DNA of 64,000 nt, from positions 1 through 64,000 of the forward strand of contig MVQH01000101.1 in the NCBI GenBank assembly GCA_002067755.1, in the 5' to 3' direction. Of this stretch, positions 29,672 through 37,807 are shown piece by piece; position 1 is the stretch's first letter; each line of letters opens with the position of its first letter. This DNA is from Methanosaeta sp. PtaB.Bin018. GTDB lineage: Archaea; Halobacteriota; Methanosarcinia; Methanotrichales; Methanotrichaceae. Both the position numbers and the translations under genes were made by a program. Under the pieces are notes generated by a model. That model worked only from the letters and a program-made list of their open reading frames with translations. It was not told the origin of the DNA and made no database searches.

Positions 29672-29814
29672 GGATGGCAGGAGCCGGACATCATTCTTGC
29701 TCCTGCCCAGGCGGAAGGATAAGTCCCCACTCTCCTATCCCGCCAAAAAAATCGATTATCAGGGAAGCTAATAACCCTTTTTTTCATGTAGAGGTTATGT
29801 AGGTCTTATCTAGG
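29672..29814. repeat. Intergenic module copy A (related to 31442-31633)
   Basis: Three blocks match copy B in order: GGATGGCAGGAGCC (29672-29685), CCACTCTCCTATCCCGC (29727-29743) and a 35-base block with TTTTTCAT and CTTATCTAGGT (29780-29814). Within it GGCAGGAGC/GCTCCTGCC (29676-29684, 29699-29707) form a 9-bp hairpin, and GGCG-GGATA/TATCC-CGCC (29710-29744) a second, followed by an A run. It lies directly after the DRG gene. Confidence 0.6.
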
Positions 29815-29830
29815 TCGTTTATGAGTAATA

Positions 29831-29866
29831 TATGCTAAATTTGATTCGTATGCTAAGTTTGATTCG
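29831..29866. repeat. Tandem 18-bp repeat upstream of the secreted-protein gene
   Basis: TATGCTAAATTTGATTCG (29831-29848) is followed immediately by TATGCTAAGTTTGATTCG (one difference). A second short repeat, GCAGTCCATCG, occurs at 29886-29896 and 29942-29952, the latter inside the coding start. The position, 70-100 bases before the ATG, suits regulator binding upstream of the promoter. Confidence 0.5.
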
Positions 29867-29932
29867 ATAATCGGACTCCGTTCATGCAGTCCATCGAATG
29901 GTTTTTCTACAGTTATGTAAATATGCAGAAGT

Positions 29933-31471
29933 ATGAGAGTTGCAGTCCATCGCTTGCTACGATATTTATCTCTAAGTCTGCTATTGTTTTTTGTAATTTT
30001 GTGGACGATGAAGGCATCCGCGCTGACTGAATTGGATTACCATCTCGGCCAGTCAAAATACGGAGATTCATCCATCTCAGAGGACGAGAGCTTTCATGGC
30101 ACCTCCTCGGCATTGCTTTCAGTTGACCGCAACGGGAATTATATCCGGATTTCCGTCACTATGGACGAGCCACTTTCACTGGGAGATTTGAATCAGTTGA
30201 GCATGTGGTTGAATCCTCAATCTGGCAATGGAAATTTGCAGCTCGAGCTATTTTTGGACGGCGATGGTGATGGTGATTGGGATAGCGACAACTCCAAGGA
30301 CGCCAGGCTTCGCTCAGTGAGAGAATCATGGTCTGAATTGAAAATGTCCCCCTCCAGGTGGAATGAGCTTGACGGATTCGATCTGATTTACGAGAAATAC
30401 GGCGACAAAGCATTCCCCGCAGGGAGCCTGGACGAATGCCGAGAACGCCTGAATGGCAAGAGCATAGTCAGGCTGTATATCACCATCTACAAGGATGGGA
30501 ATGTGCCGCGGACCTCTGTCTATATAGATTACATCAAATTGGGGGATCAGATAATCAGCTTCGAGCCCCTTGAAGATGAGGACATAAAAAAGGGGCCCAA
30601 GTCCGTCAGTCCCGGGGGTCAGATCACTTATACCATAACATATGGAAATAACAACCTATTGCCCACTGATGTGGTTGTGAGCGAAGAATATGATCCGCGC
30701 ACACTTTTCCTAGAAGCGAATCCGGCGCCTGACTCTGGGACCAACAACGTTTGGACCTTTCACCAGTTGCCACCCGGGGCCCACGGCCAGATAATAGTAA
30801 AGGTAAAGACGAGAAGACATGCCTGTAAAGCAAATATAAGAGGCAAGGTATATGGCAGTGGATACGCATTTGCGAGCGGGACGCTGTCCACCAACTTCGA
30901 TAGCTATCCAGTTACAAACAGCGTTACCATCGCCGCAGGAGAGTTCAAATTCAGTGCATCTGCCACAACCACTGTAAGGGAGATAGAGGGGTCCATTCTG
31001 GAATACAGCGAGCACGGATCTGGGCTGTACAGCTGCAGGGACACTCTGTCTTATTCTCCCTCAAGCATCTCTGTTTATCGGGATATCAACGGCTCATTTG
31101 CTGCCGTCAGTCTCCTGCAGGACTCGATCTATGTACAAGGCGCCTGGTTTGCCAGCCTGAGAGGGGAGAACGAAGTTCGGGACATTCACTGGTTTGACAG
31201 ATACTATCAGGGCAGATTCCTAAATCTCAGCTCTCGCCTTCAGCTGGCCAAATCCCAATCATTCCTTGAGACTTATGCTCACTTCGCTGGCAGTGCAGAT
31301 AGGACATCCAAGTGGAGCAATGTTATAGCAGACCAGCGCCTTTCTGGCGAGTTTACCCTCACGAACGAGGCCCGAGCAAAGTGGTCAAATAAAAGCATCC
31401 GATCGCAGGATGATGGTCTGGATTGCTGCCCTCTGATCCAAGGATGGCAGGAGCCAAGATCAGAGGAATGA
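29933..31471 (+). CDS. Secreted protein with DUF11/CARDB-type domain
   Basis: 512 residues. Signal or anchor segment about 9-30 (LRYLSLSLLLFFVILWTM), then a beta-sandwich ligand-like domain (about 33-205) containing an Asp-rich DGDGDGDWDSDN loop (about 109-120, calcium-like), a DUF11-like domain (about 213-290; ITYTITYGNNNLLPTDVVVS) and a C-terminal beta-rich region. The last about 15 residues (LIQGWQEPRSEE) are encoded by the repeated intergenic block that also follows the DRG gene, so the stop has been supplied by, or eroded into, that module. A Methanothrix-type surface protein; function unknown. Confidence 0.72.
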   Translation: MRVAVHRLLRYLSLSLLLFFVILWTMKASALTELDYHLGQSKYGDSSISEDESFHGTSSALLSVDRNGNYIRISVTMDEPLSLGDLNQLSMWLNPQSGNGNLQLELFLDGDGDGDWDSDNSKDARLRSVRESWSELKMSPSRWNELDGFDLIYEKYGDKAFPAGSLDECRERLNGKSIVRLYITIYKDGNVPRTSVYIDYIKLGDQIISFEPLEDEDIKKGPKSVSPGGQITYTITYGNNNLLPTDVVVSEEYDPRTLFLEANPAPDSGTNNVWTFHQLPPGAHGQIIVKVKTRRHACKANIRGKVYGSGYAFASGTLSTNFDSYPVTNSVTIAAGEFKFSASATTTVREIEGSILEYSEHGSGLYSCRDTLSYSPSSISVYRDINGSFAAVSLLQDSIYVQGAWFASLRGENEVRDIHWFDRYYQGRFLNLSSRLQLAKSQSFLETYAHFAGSADRTSKWSNVIADQRLSGEFTLTNEARAKWSNKSIRSQDDGLDCCPLIQGWQEPRSEE

Positions 31472-31633
31472 ACGAGAGTGGCATTTCATTGGTGTCGGGA
31501 GGGCCGGAGGGAGCCCTCCCAAGAGGAGGTCTTAAGCGGTGAGGCCACTCTCCTAATCCCGCTAACATACACTTGTCAGTTATCGCTTAAATTCTTATTT
31601 TTCATCTGCAGGTCATATTGAACTTATCTAGAT
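31442..31633. repeat. Intergenic module copy B with a branched hairpin structure
   Basis: Blocks matching copy A lie at 31442-31455, 31545-31562 and 31597-31633. The central part can fold as a branched RNA: an outer 9-bp stem GAGAGTGGC (31474-31482) with GCCACTCTC (31544-31552), an inner 8-bp hairpin GGGAGGGC (31497-31504) with GCCCTCCC (31513-31520), and a small AAGA/TCTT hairpin. It lies after the secreted-protein gene and before guaAB; it could be a terminator, an untranslated regulatory RNA or a mobile repeat. Confidence 0.55.
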
Positions 31634-31635
31634 GC

Positions 31636-31667
31636 ATAACCGCAAGCCTAAATAACCGCAAGCCTAA
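31636..31667. repeat. Exact 16-bp tandem duplication before guaAB
   Basis: ATAACCGCAAGCCTAA occurs twice in direct succession (31636-31651, 31652-31667), ending 25 bases before ATG 31693. Identity of the copies suggests a recent duplication in the 5' leader or promoter. Confidence 0.6.
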
Positions 31668-31692
31668 AATCCTGGAAATTGGCCTTTCCACT

Positions 31693-32607
31693 ATGGTCAT
31701 GAATGCGGAACGTTTTATTCAAGATGCAATAGCTGAGATCAGGCGCGAAGTAAAGGGTCGCGCAATCATTGGCCTGTCAGGCGGCGTGGATAGCTCCGTT
31801 TGCGCCATGCTGGCCTATCGTGCTCTGGGAGAGCGGCTGGTTCCGGTTTACGTGGACTCTGGACTTATGAGGCAGTTCGAGTCGGACCGGATAGAGCATC
31901 TCTTCAAGGACATAGGCCTTGTGCGCGTCAATGCCCATGATAGGTTCCTGGAGGCCCTAAAAGGCGTCACAGACCCTGAAGAGAAGAGAAAGATCGTTGG
32001 CGAGACGTTCATCCGGGTATTCGAAGAGGAGGCACGCAAGATTGGTGGAGACTGCCTCATTCAGGGCACAATATACCCAGACAGAATAGAGTCCGAAGGG
32101 GGCATCAAGTCTCATCACAACGTGGGAGGTCTGCCGAGCCGTATGGAGTTCAAGTGCCTTGTTGAGCCACTGCGAGATCTGTACAAGGATGAGGTGCGCG
32201 AGGTGGCAAGGGCCCTCGACCTGCCCCAGGAGATCAGCGAGAGGATGCCATACCCAGGCCCTGGCCTCTCAGTGCGAATCGTTGGCGAGGTCACAAAAGA
32301 GAAGCTAGATGTCGTCCGCAAGGCCAATGCCATTGTGGAGGAGGAGGTGATGAAATTCTGCCCGTGGCAGGCCTTTGCCGCACTCCTTGGAAAGGCAACA
32401 GGCGTCAAGGGCGACAACCGCGTCTACGGTTGGGTTGTGGCTGTTCGTTCAGTCTCTTCTCGAGATGCCATGACTGCAGATGTGATGGAGCTGCCCTGGG
32501 ATGTATTGAGGCGAATCTCCAGCCGAATTACCGGCGAGATCCCAACGGTTGCGCGGGTTGTCTACGACCTGACACCAAAGCCTCCGGGAACGATCGAGTT
32601 TGAGTGA
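31693..32607 (+). CDS. guaAB: GMP synthase (glutamine-hydrolysing), subunit B
   Basis: 304 residues from ATG 31693 (ATG 31699 also possible). The PP-loop is [12 protein letters not shown] (about 25-36), followed by VYVDSGLMR, the [12 protein letters not shown] and SHHNVGGLP motifs, and the C-terminal dimerisation domain ([15 protein letters not shown] … [12 protein letters not shown]). Archaea encode the ATP-pyrophosphatase separately from the glutaminase; subunit A is not nearby. It aminates XMP to GMP. The leader contains a 16-bp tandem duplication and the branched repeat. Confidence 0.93.
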   Translation: MVMNAERFIQDAIAEIRREVKGRAIIGLSGGVDSSVCAMLAYRALGERLVPVYVDSGLMRQFESDRIEHLFKDIGLVRVNAHDRFLEALKGVTDPEEKRKIVGETFIRVFEEEARKIGGDCLIQGTIYPDRIESEGGIKSHHNVGGLPSRMEFKCLVEPLRDLYKDEVREVARALDLPQEISERMPYPGPGLSVRIVGEVTKEKLDVVRKANAIVEEEVMKFCPWQAFAALLGKATGVKGDNRVYGWVVAVRSVSSRDAMTADVMELPWDVLRRISSRITGEIPTVARVVYDLTPKPPGTIEFE

Positions 32608-32700
32608 TTCACTCACATGCTCCAAACGGAGCAGAGCTTCCTGATTCGTGGAACGCCTTCTGGGACAGGCTTGATGATGCAGATATTCTTCAAGCACTCT

Positions 32701-33249
32701 TCAAGCCGCAGCTTTGTTGGCAGTAGCATTGCCTTTTAGAGCGAGCCTGTCGCCCTCATAAAGCTCGTAGCTACCTTCTAAAGTGTCGTTGACAAGCGTC
32801 AGATCCAGCCTATAATCCTTCTCTTCCCGGCTTAACTTGACCTCCAGGCTTACTGCGTCCTTTGATATGATACCAGTTGCTGTGGCAGGGATCCCAGATC
32901 CTCTATCGGCTAGCGTCCCGTAGCCTTGAAGTCGATCGTTCGACTGAATCAGTATCAGATCGAGAGTGCTTTCCAGGTCAGATTGAAGCTTAAACCTCCA
33001 TTTTCCAGCTATATCGATGGCGTTCGCCTTCTCCTCTGCTGATGTGGCATTGTCTTCATCATTATTCGTCTTGCCAGCGACGTTTGCTGTGGTGCTGTGT
33101 CCTGTAGACTCCTCAACAGCTTCGTCGAACAGAGGATCCTTCAGGTAATCTGTGTTTTCGCGAACTACCCACCTGCCACATCCAGCAGATGCCTGAAACG
33201 TGAGCAAAGCCGCGATCATCACGATCAATAATGCTATCTTGGTCTTCAA
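32701..33249 (-). CDS. Secreted protein, Methanothrix-type lipocalin-like family
   Basis: 182 residues with signal peptide (IALLIVMIAALLTFQASA). The mature start CGRWVVRENTDYLKDPLFDE is distinctive. Residues about 80-175 form a repeat domain beginning GKWRFKLQSD and running LDLILIQSNDRLQGYGTL, TATGIISKD, VSLEVKL and LEGSYELYEGD, which recurs in the C-terminus of the neighbouring gene at 33273-34445. Probably a small beta-barrel outside the cell. The two genes are tandem on the same strand with 23 bases between them. Confidence 0.7.
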   Translation of the reverse strand: MKTKIALLIVMIAALLTFQASAGCGRWVVRENTDYLKDPLFDEAVEESTGHSTTANVAGKTNNDEDNATSAEEKANAIDIAGKWRFKLQSDLESTLDLILIQSNDRLQGYGTLADRGSGIPATATGIISKDAVSLEVKLSREEKDYRLDLTLVNDTLEGSYELYEGDRLALKGNATANKAAA

Positions 33250-33272
33250 TTACAGCTCCCCCATTTTCCAAG

Positions 33273-34445
33273 CTACGATGCAAATCTGCTCGCTGTAGCA
33301 TTCCCTTTGCCTGTCAAGTCCTCACCTGAGTAGGCCTGATAGTTTCCAGAGATCGTTCTATCAGACTTTACCAAATTGAGCTGGAAACGTTTGTCTATCT
33401 TGTTCACATATTCGCCTACCACGGTCTTCACATCAAGGGTCATGGAACTCTCAGATGCAGTTCCTGTGGCGATGAGTGGTAGCTTGGTGTTCTGCTCGTT
33501 GAGATTTCCCCAGCCTGAGACCCTCTCGCCCGTCTGAATGAGAATGAGGTCCATGGAGCTGCCCGCATCGTCCAGCCTCACTGTCCATTTGCCGTCAACC
33601 TGCATGACCTCACGCTCAGAGGGCTCATTGTAGGTCTCTGGCTGCTGCACCTCTTGGGGGCTCTCGGTGCTGCTCTCTGCAGTGGCCTTCGGTGAAGGAT
33701 CTGGCATCTTCATGTTAGGTCCCGAGATATCATCGTTGGTGGTCTGGGTGCTGCCTCTCTCATCGGGTGCGAGCTTCGTGCCAATTGAAACGGCGGTCTT
33801 CGAGACAGGATGGGCCTCTATCTCAGTCTTCACCGCACCTGAGCCGAATGCTGTCGTTTCACTGGACGGGGTTGCAGATGCTATCACATAGCTTTCTGTT
33901 TTACTTGCAATGATATCCTTGGAGCTGGCGTGCTTGATCCGGACTTCAATTTGGTTTTCTCCAGCATCAGCATCAGTGGTATTCCATCTCCAGGAGCTCT
34001 CCCCTGTCCATCCGGTCTCATCTGCAAGCAGGCCCCCAGTAGAGGGTCCCTTCAGCAAGAAATCGTAGAGCAGCGGCTCTTCTTCAGGATTGCTCGCCTT
34101 TGCAGTCCACACTATCGAGGTGCCTGGAGCTTGTGGGCTGACCTTGTCCGGGGTCAGGCTTTGAATCTCGGCAGTCTGGCTGGCTTTAGAGACAGCCGTG
34201 CCCAGTGTCACCGCAGGCTTTTTTGTTGATGTTGCACCAGATGTGCTCGTCCCAGATGTGCCCATATCTGAAGATGATCCTAAATTCTGGTTTTTGCTTA
34301 CATAAAAATCGGTATCGCCTGATGTATCTCCCATCCAGTTGGTGCCACATCCAGACCCTGCAAATGCCACAGCAGACAATGTATAGAGCATAGCTGTGAA
34401 GCATAAGAGCAATGCCACGGAGGGCAACAACACCTTGTACTTCAT
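33273..34445 (-). CDS. Secreted multidomain protein with the same C-terminal beta domain
   Basis: 390 residues. Signal peptide (VALLLCFTAMLYTLSAVAFA), then CGTNWMGDTSGDTDFYV (a start pattern like the 32701 protein), a Ser/Thr-rich linker, a central domain (about 97-195; SLTPDKVSPQAPGTSIVW, DFLLKGPSTGG, SSWRWNTTDADAG, an Ig-like fold), a second low-complexity linker (about 195-285) and the C-terminal domain GKWTVRLDDAGSSMDLILIQ … GKGNATASRFA shared with its neighbour. Likely a cell-surface or sheath-associated protein. Confidence 0.7.
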   Translation of the reverse strand: MKYKVLLPSVALLLCFTAMLYTLSAVAFAGSGCGTNWMGDTSGDTDFYVSKNQNLGSSSDMGTSGTSTSGATSTKKPAVTLGTAVSKASQTAEIQSLTPDKVSPQAPGTSIVWTAKASNPEEEPLLYDFLLKGPSTGGLLADETGWTGESSWRWNTTDADAGENQIEVRIKHASSKDIIASKTESYVIASATPSSETTAFGSGAVKTEIEAHPVSKTAVSIGTKLAPDERGSTQTTNDDISGPNMKMPDPSPKATAESSTESPQEVQQPETYNEPSEREVMQVDGKWTVRLDDAGSSMDLILIQTGERVSGWGNLNEQNTKLPLIATGTASESSMTLDVKTVVGEYVNKIDKRFQLNLVKSDRTISGNYQAYSGEDLTGKGNATASRFAS

Positions 34446-34561
34446 CTAACCGAAACCTCCACCATGCTCATGGGCTTCGGCTCTTAACGGGTTTAAAGCT
34501 TCCCCTCGGAACGTCATTCGACGATATTGGACAGGTATGGTCCGGAAGAAAAGTGGTTGGA

Positions 34562-34780
34562 TCAGTGGTGCGCGCCGTGAGCATCCCCGTGCGCGCCGTG
34601 GGGCGCAGCATTTGTTCCTGCCTTTATGACCAGGAAATCCCTGTCGAGATAAGCCTGATGGGCCAGGTCCAGGCATTCCTTGCAGATATTGTAATTCTCA
34701 AATATGGGGCCATGAATGGTAGCTACATTGAGCTTGACTGGAACCGTCTCTTTGTCAACAAGACACAGCGCGCACTTCAT
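34562..34780 (-). CDS. Small zinc-ribbon protein with His-rich tail
   Basis: 72 residues. Two CxxC pairs (MKCALCLVD about 3-6; NICKECLDL about 32-35) form a treble-clef or ribbon zinc site. The C-terminus HGAHGDAHGAHH is strongly His-rich and may bind or buffer metal. The start codon is ten bases from the stop of the UbiX gene, so the two are probably co-transcribed (ubiX first). Confidence 0.68.
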   Translation of the reverse strand: MKCALCLVDKETVPVKLNVATIHGPIFENYNICKECLDLAHQAYLDRDFLVIKAGTNAAPHGAHGDAHGAHH

Positions 34781-34790
34781 CTAGTACACC

Positions 34791-35381
34791 TCACATTCCT
34801 TCGTTCTGATTCAAACGGTTATAAGCATTTCCTTCCCACCTAGGGTATCGATCGTTCTCCAGTCCGAGAAGATCCAGCACGCGGCCCACAAGCACATCCA
34901 CGAGGTCATCCACATTCTTCGGCCTGGAATAAAAGGCAGGAGAGGCTGGCAGGACCACGGCCCCGGCTTCTGCAACTGCAACCATGTTGCGCAGTTGCAC
35001 CAGGCTCAAGGGCGTCTCCCTTGGAACCAGGATGAGCCGCCTCTTCTCCTTGAGACAGACGTCCGCAGCCCTGGCGATGAGAGTGTCCGAGGAGCCACAG
35101 GCGATTGCTGAGAGGGTTCCCATGCTACAGGGGATCACGACCATGGCGTCGAAGAGATGCGATCCGCTGGCTATGGGCGCGGCAAAATCGTTTGGCGCAT
35201 AAACGCGGCATGCAAGCCCATCTATCTCAGCTGGCATAAAATCGGCCTCAATCTCTGCAATCTTGCGGGCTGAGTCGGTCACCACCAAATGCACAAAGCA
35301 GCCCTTCTCCTTCAATAACTGCAAGAGCCGAACGCCGTACTGCACTCCCGACGCCCCGCTGATGCCCACCACTATCTCCAA
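34791..35381 (-). CDS. ubiX: Flavin prenyltransferase (UbiX family)
   Basis: 196 residues from TTG 35381, which is eight bases after GGGAGG; TTG 35390 would abut the ribosome site. FMN-binding motif VGISGASGVQYGVRLL (about 4-19), the conserved IPCSMGTLSAIACGSSDTL (about 82-100) and RRLILVPRETPLSLVQLRNM (about 114-133). It makes the prenylated FMN cofactor used by UbiD-type decarboxylases, in archaea for the mevalonate variant pathway (anhydromevalonate phosphate decarboxylase) among others. No UbiD gene lies in the window. Confidence 0.9.
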   Translation of the reverse strand: MEIVVGISGASGVQYGVRLLQLLKEKGCFVHLVVTDSARKIAEIEADFMPAEIDGLACRVYAPNDFAAPIASGSHLFDAMVVIPCSMGTLSAIACGSSDTLIARAADVCLKEKRRLILVPRETPLSLVQLRNMVAVAEAGAVVLPASPAFYSRPKNVDDLVDVLVGRVLDLLGLENDRYPRWEGNAYNRLNQNEGM

Positions 35382-35420
35382 ATAGCACAACCTCCCTCTT
35401 CAATCAACCTTTTATGACTG

Positions 35421-35711
35421 TCATGGTCTATCTCTGAATTTCTCAACAAATCTGATGATCCGAGATCTCCAGTCCAGGTTCCTGAATTGCGATATCATAT
35501 GCCTGCCCATGATCAGAACAGCGATCCAGAACGACGCTTCTCCAAGAATTACAAGAGCAGATGATAATATGATCTTGACTTCAGCAGAAAAAGAGGCAAA
35601 TGGAACCAGCAGAAGGCCTCCATAAAATGCAAAGGACAGGATTATCATGAGATAACCCAGATCTTTCTTGAGGCTTTCTAGCCTTGGTTTATCCATTCTA
35701 TGCCAAACCAT
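35421..35711 (-). CDS. Two-span small membrane protein (transporter-suffix-like)
   Basis: 96 residues with two hydrophobic spans (about 20-41 LMIILSFAFYGGLLLVPFAS; about 47-68 IILSSALVILGEASFWIAVL) flanked by basic segments. I recall this layout from the transporter suffix family, small proteins or C-terminal extensions of transporters. ATG 35711, with ATG 35696 as alternative. Located between ubiX and the deoxyhypusine synthase gene on the same strand; role unknown. Confidence 0.6.
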   Translation of the reverse strand: MVWHRMDKPRLESLKKDLGYLMIILSFAFYGGLLLVPFASFSAEVKIILSSALVILGEASFWIAVLIMGRHMISQFRNLDWRSRIIRFVEKFRDRP

Positions 35712-35734
35712 ATTATCGAATGAATAGTAGATAA

Positions 35735-36700
35735 CTAATATTTAGAACCATCTCCGGCAGCCTCGCGGACTTTGAAGCAACCCTTCTTTAGCCTCTCCAT
35801 CGTTGCTGCTACCATCATCGGGAATGTGATGGTCGCGTCGCCGTAGACTGTGACATACCTTGCATCCGCTGAGATCTTTCCCCAAGAGACAGCCTCGGAG
35901 AGCGTCGCTCCGGAGAGCCCGCCGTTCTCGGGCGTATCTGTGGTAAGCTGAATCGCCAGATCGAAGCTCTTCGGAGTAACAAGCATGGACTGCAAGGCGA
36001 AGTTCTTGGGCACACCCCCACCTACTATCACTATCCCTGATCTTTTCGCCTCATAGCAGATGTCAACAATCTCCTTGACATCTGCAAAGGCATCGACTGA
36101 TAGCTTTTTTGTTTGAGCATGAAGCCAGGCTTGCAGCCCGATCATGGAATCCGGAAGTGCGGGGCAGAAGACAGGCACATCGAGGTCGCAGGCCGAGCGA
36201 AGGATAGATCGTTTGTCCTCGATCTGAGCGCCCAGGAGCCTCATCATCTCCCTTCCTGATATTGTCTCGGCCCTGTCTGGCAAGATCCGTTGCATCAGCT
36301 CCTCAAAGCCTATGAAGTCCTCATCACGCAAGAATACATCATAAATTCTGCTCATCCCCAGGCTGCGCAGTGCGGCATCGTCAGACTCAGGCGTGCCCAG
36401 GCAGTGGCATCCGAATGACTCGATGATGTCGTGCACTAAATTGGCGCCAGTGATGACGAGGACGTCCACATGCTCCTTCCTGATCAGGTCCGAGACTATG
36501 TTCCTCATGCCCGCGGGCACCATCGCGCCGGACAGGGTTAGAAACTTGGTGAAATCGCCGGAGAGCATGGTTTCGTAGATTGCCACAGCCTCGGCCAGCC
36601 TTCGGGCCCCAAAACCACAGTGAGACATCCCGCTGAGGAGGGCACTCACGCTCATTCCCGGCTCTATTTCCAGTTGACGCACTATTTGCATTCTGTTCAC
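35735..36700 (-). CDS. Deoxyhypusine synthase family protein
   Basis: 321 residues. Family motifs: TLSGAMVPAGMRNIVSDLI (about 55-73), VITGANLVHDIIES (about 82-95), VFCPALPDSMIGLQ (about 175-188), the active-site Lys region IVIVGGGVPKNFALQ (about 222-236) and TTDTPENGGLSGATLSEA (about 254-271). These support NAD-dependent spermidine transfer to aIF5A. Some homologues act as agmatine- or homospermidine-forming enzymes, so the exact substrate is not certain. Divergent from the fpo operon. Confidence 0.85.
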   Translation of the reverse strand: MNRMQIVRQLEIEPGMSVSALLSGMSHCGFGARRLAEAVAIYETMLSGDFTKFLTLSGAMVPAGMRNIVSDLIRKEHVDVLVITGANLVHDIIESFGCHCLGTPESDDAALRSLGMSRIYDVFLRDEDFIGFEELMQRILPDRAETISGREMMRLLGAQIEDKRSILRSACDLDVPVFCPALPDSMIGLQAWLHAQTKKLSVDAFADVKEIVDICYEAKRSGIVIVGGGVPKNFALQSMLVTPKSFDLAIQLTTDTPENGGLSGATLSEAVSWGKISADARYVTVYGDATITFPMMVAATMERLKKGCFKVREAAGDGSKY

Positions 36701-36781
36701 CTTAATGATGATAATATCCGATCGATATTTCAGGAAAATTGCAATTGAACTTGGGCAATGCGAAATTTTTTCTCATAAACC

Positions 36782-36790
36782 TTTTATACC
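36782..36790 (+). promoter_or_regulatory. TATA box of the fpo operon
   Basis: TTTTATACC lies about 38 bases before the fpoA ATG. With an archaeal TATA-to-start distance of about 25 bases, transcription would begin near 36810 and leave room for the ribosome site ACGGAGGA at 36810-36817. Confidence 0.55.
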
Positions 36791-36824
36791 AGGCCTTATG
36801 TTTAGCTTTTACGGAGGATAAACA

Positions 36825-37229
36825 ATGGCCGGCGAACCGATGGCAGTGGATTATTATATACCACTTATTATATTTCTGATAGTGGGAGCTATCGTGCCCA
36901 TTGCGGCTCTGGCAGCTATAAAAATTATAGCACCTAACAGGCCAACCCGCCAAAAGCGGTCGATATACGAAGGAGGGCTGAGGCCCATCCGCGACGCCAA
37001 GATCCAGTACAGCGTTCAATACTACCTTTTCGCAATAGTCTTTGTTATATTTGATGTTGAGGTTCTATTCTTATACCCCTGGATCTATGTCTACGCGAAT
37101 CGTGCCATGCAAAATTTCATGGCCTTCGGGCTTATGAATTACGCCGTTTTCGAAATGCTCCTATTCATTCTGGTACTGCTGATAGGACTTATCTATGCTA
37201 TTAAAAAGGAGGCTTTGCGTTGGGTATAA
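36825..37229 (+). CDS. fpoA: Fpo complex subunit A
   Basis: 134 residues, three membrane spans (about 8-30, 69-90 and 102-127). NuoA/ND3-type motif KRSIYEGGLRPI (about 45-56) corresponds to the conserved loop with E-x-G at the quinone-site junction; FDVEVLFLYPW (about 79-89) is also diagnostic. First gene of an eleven-gene operon encoding the membrane-bound, proton- or sodium-translocating Fpo complex that reduces methanophenazine. TGA/TAA overlaps fpoB by ten bases. Confidence 0.92.
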   Translation: MAGEPMAVDYYIPLIIFLIVGAIVPIAALAAIKIIAPNRPTRQKRSIYEGGLRPIRDAKIQYSVQYYLFAIVFVIFDVEVLFLYPWIYVYANRAMQNFMAFGLMNYAVFEMLLFILVLLIGLIYAIKKEALRWV

Positions 37230-37792
37230 GCGATGTAATACCCGTGCCCGTGGCGATCGATGACGAGATTGAGAAATGGACCATCTTCGGCCAGCCTGTG
37301 GCAGAGGTCTGGTTCACCACGACCGAGAAGATCCATCAGATCATAGAGATGGGGCCCATAAAGAACATCTTCAACTGGGGTAGAAAAAATTCGGTGTACT
37401 TTTTGATGCAGCCCATGGGCTGTTGCGGCGTGGAGATGTTCGTCTTCGGAGCTGCTCCTTACGACAGCGACAGGTTTGGGTGCATCCCTAGAAACACACC
37501 GCGTCAAACTGATGTCATGATCATGTCTGGCTACATCACCAGGAAGTATCTGCCGGTCTTCAAAAATCTCTGGGAGGAGATGCCTGAGCCAAAGTGGTGC
37601 ATAGCCATTGGCGAGTGTGCCATCTCAGGGGGACCTTTCTACGACTCCTACAACATAATTCAAAACACCGCCGACTACTTCCCCATCGATGTATTCATCC
37701 CCGGCTGTCCGCCAAGGCCTGAGCAGTTCCTAGAGGGCTTGATAAATCTCCAGGAAAAGATCAAGCAGCGTAAGGACAAGCGGGACTATTAA
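37220..37792 (+). CDS. fpoB: Fpo complex subunit B (N2 cluster protein)
   Basis: 190 residues from TTG 37220 (AGGAGG eight bases before). NuoB-type [4Fe-4S] ligands are present: the CC pair in QPMGCCGVEM (about 66-67), GECAISGG (about 133) and PGCPPRPEQ (about 163). This peripheral-arm subunit passes electrons to the lipid-soluble carrier methanophenazine. The N-terminal about 35 residues are an archaeal extension. Overlaps fpoA and ends 15 bases before fpoCD. Confidence 0.93.
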   Translation: MGISDVIPVPVAIDDEIEKWTIFGQPVAEVWFTTTEKIHQIIEMGPIKNIFNWGRKNSVYFLMQPMGCCGVEMFVFGAAPYDSDRFGCIPRNTPRQTDVMIMSGYITRKYLPVFKNLWEEMPEPKWCIAIGECAISGGPFYDSYNIIQNTADYFPIDVFIPGCPPRPEQFLEGLINLQEKIKQRKDKRDY

Positions 37793-37807
37793 AGGAGGGA
37801 TCTTTTC

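Noticed and set aside
31474-31552. Branched hairpin as a known purine riboswitch upstream of guaAB
   Set aside because: The conserved purine-riboswitch core and loop-loop elements are not visible, and the structure sits closer to the end of the upstream gene.
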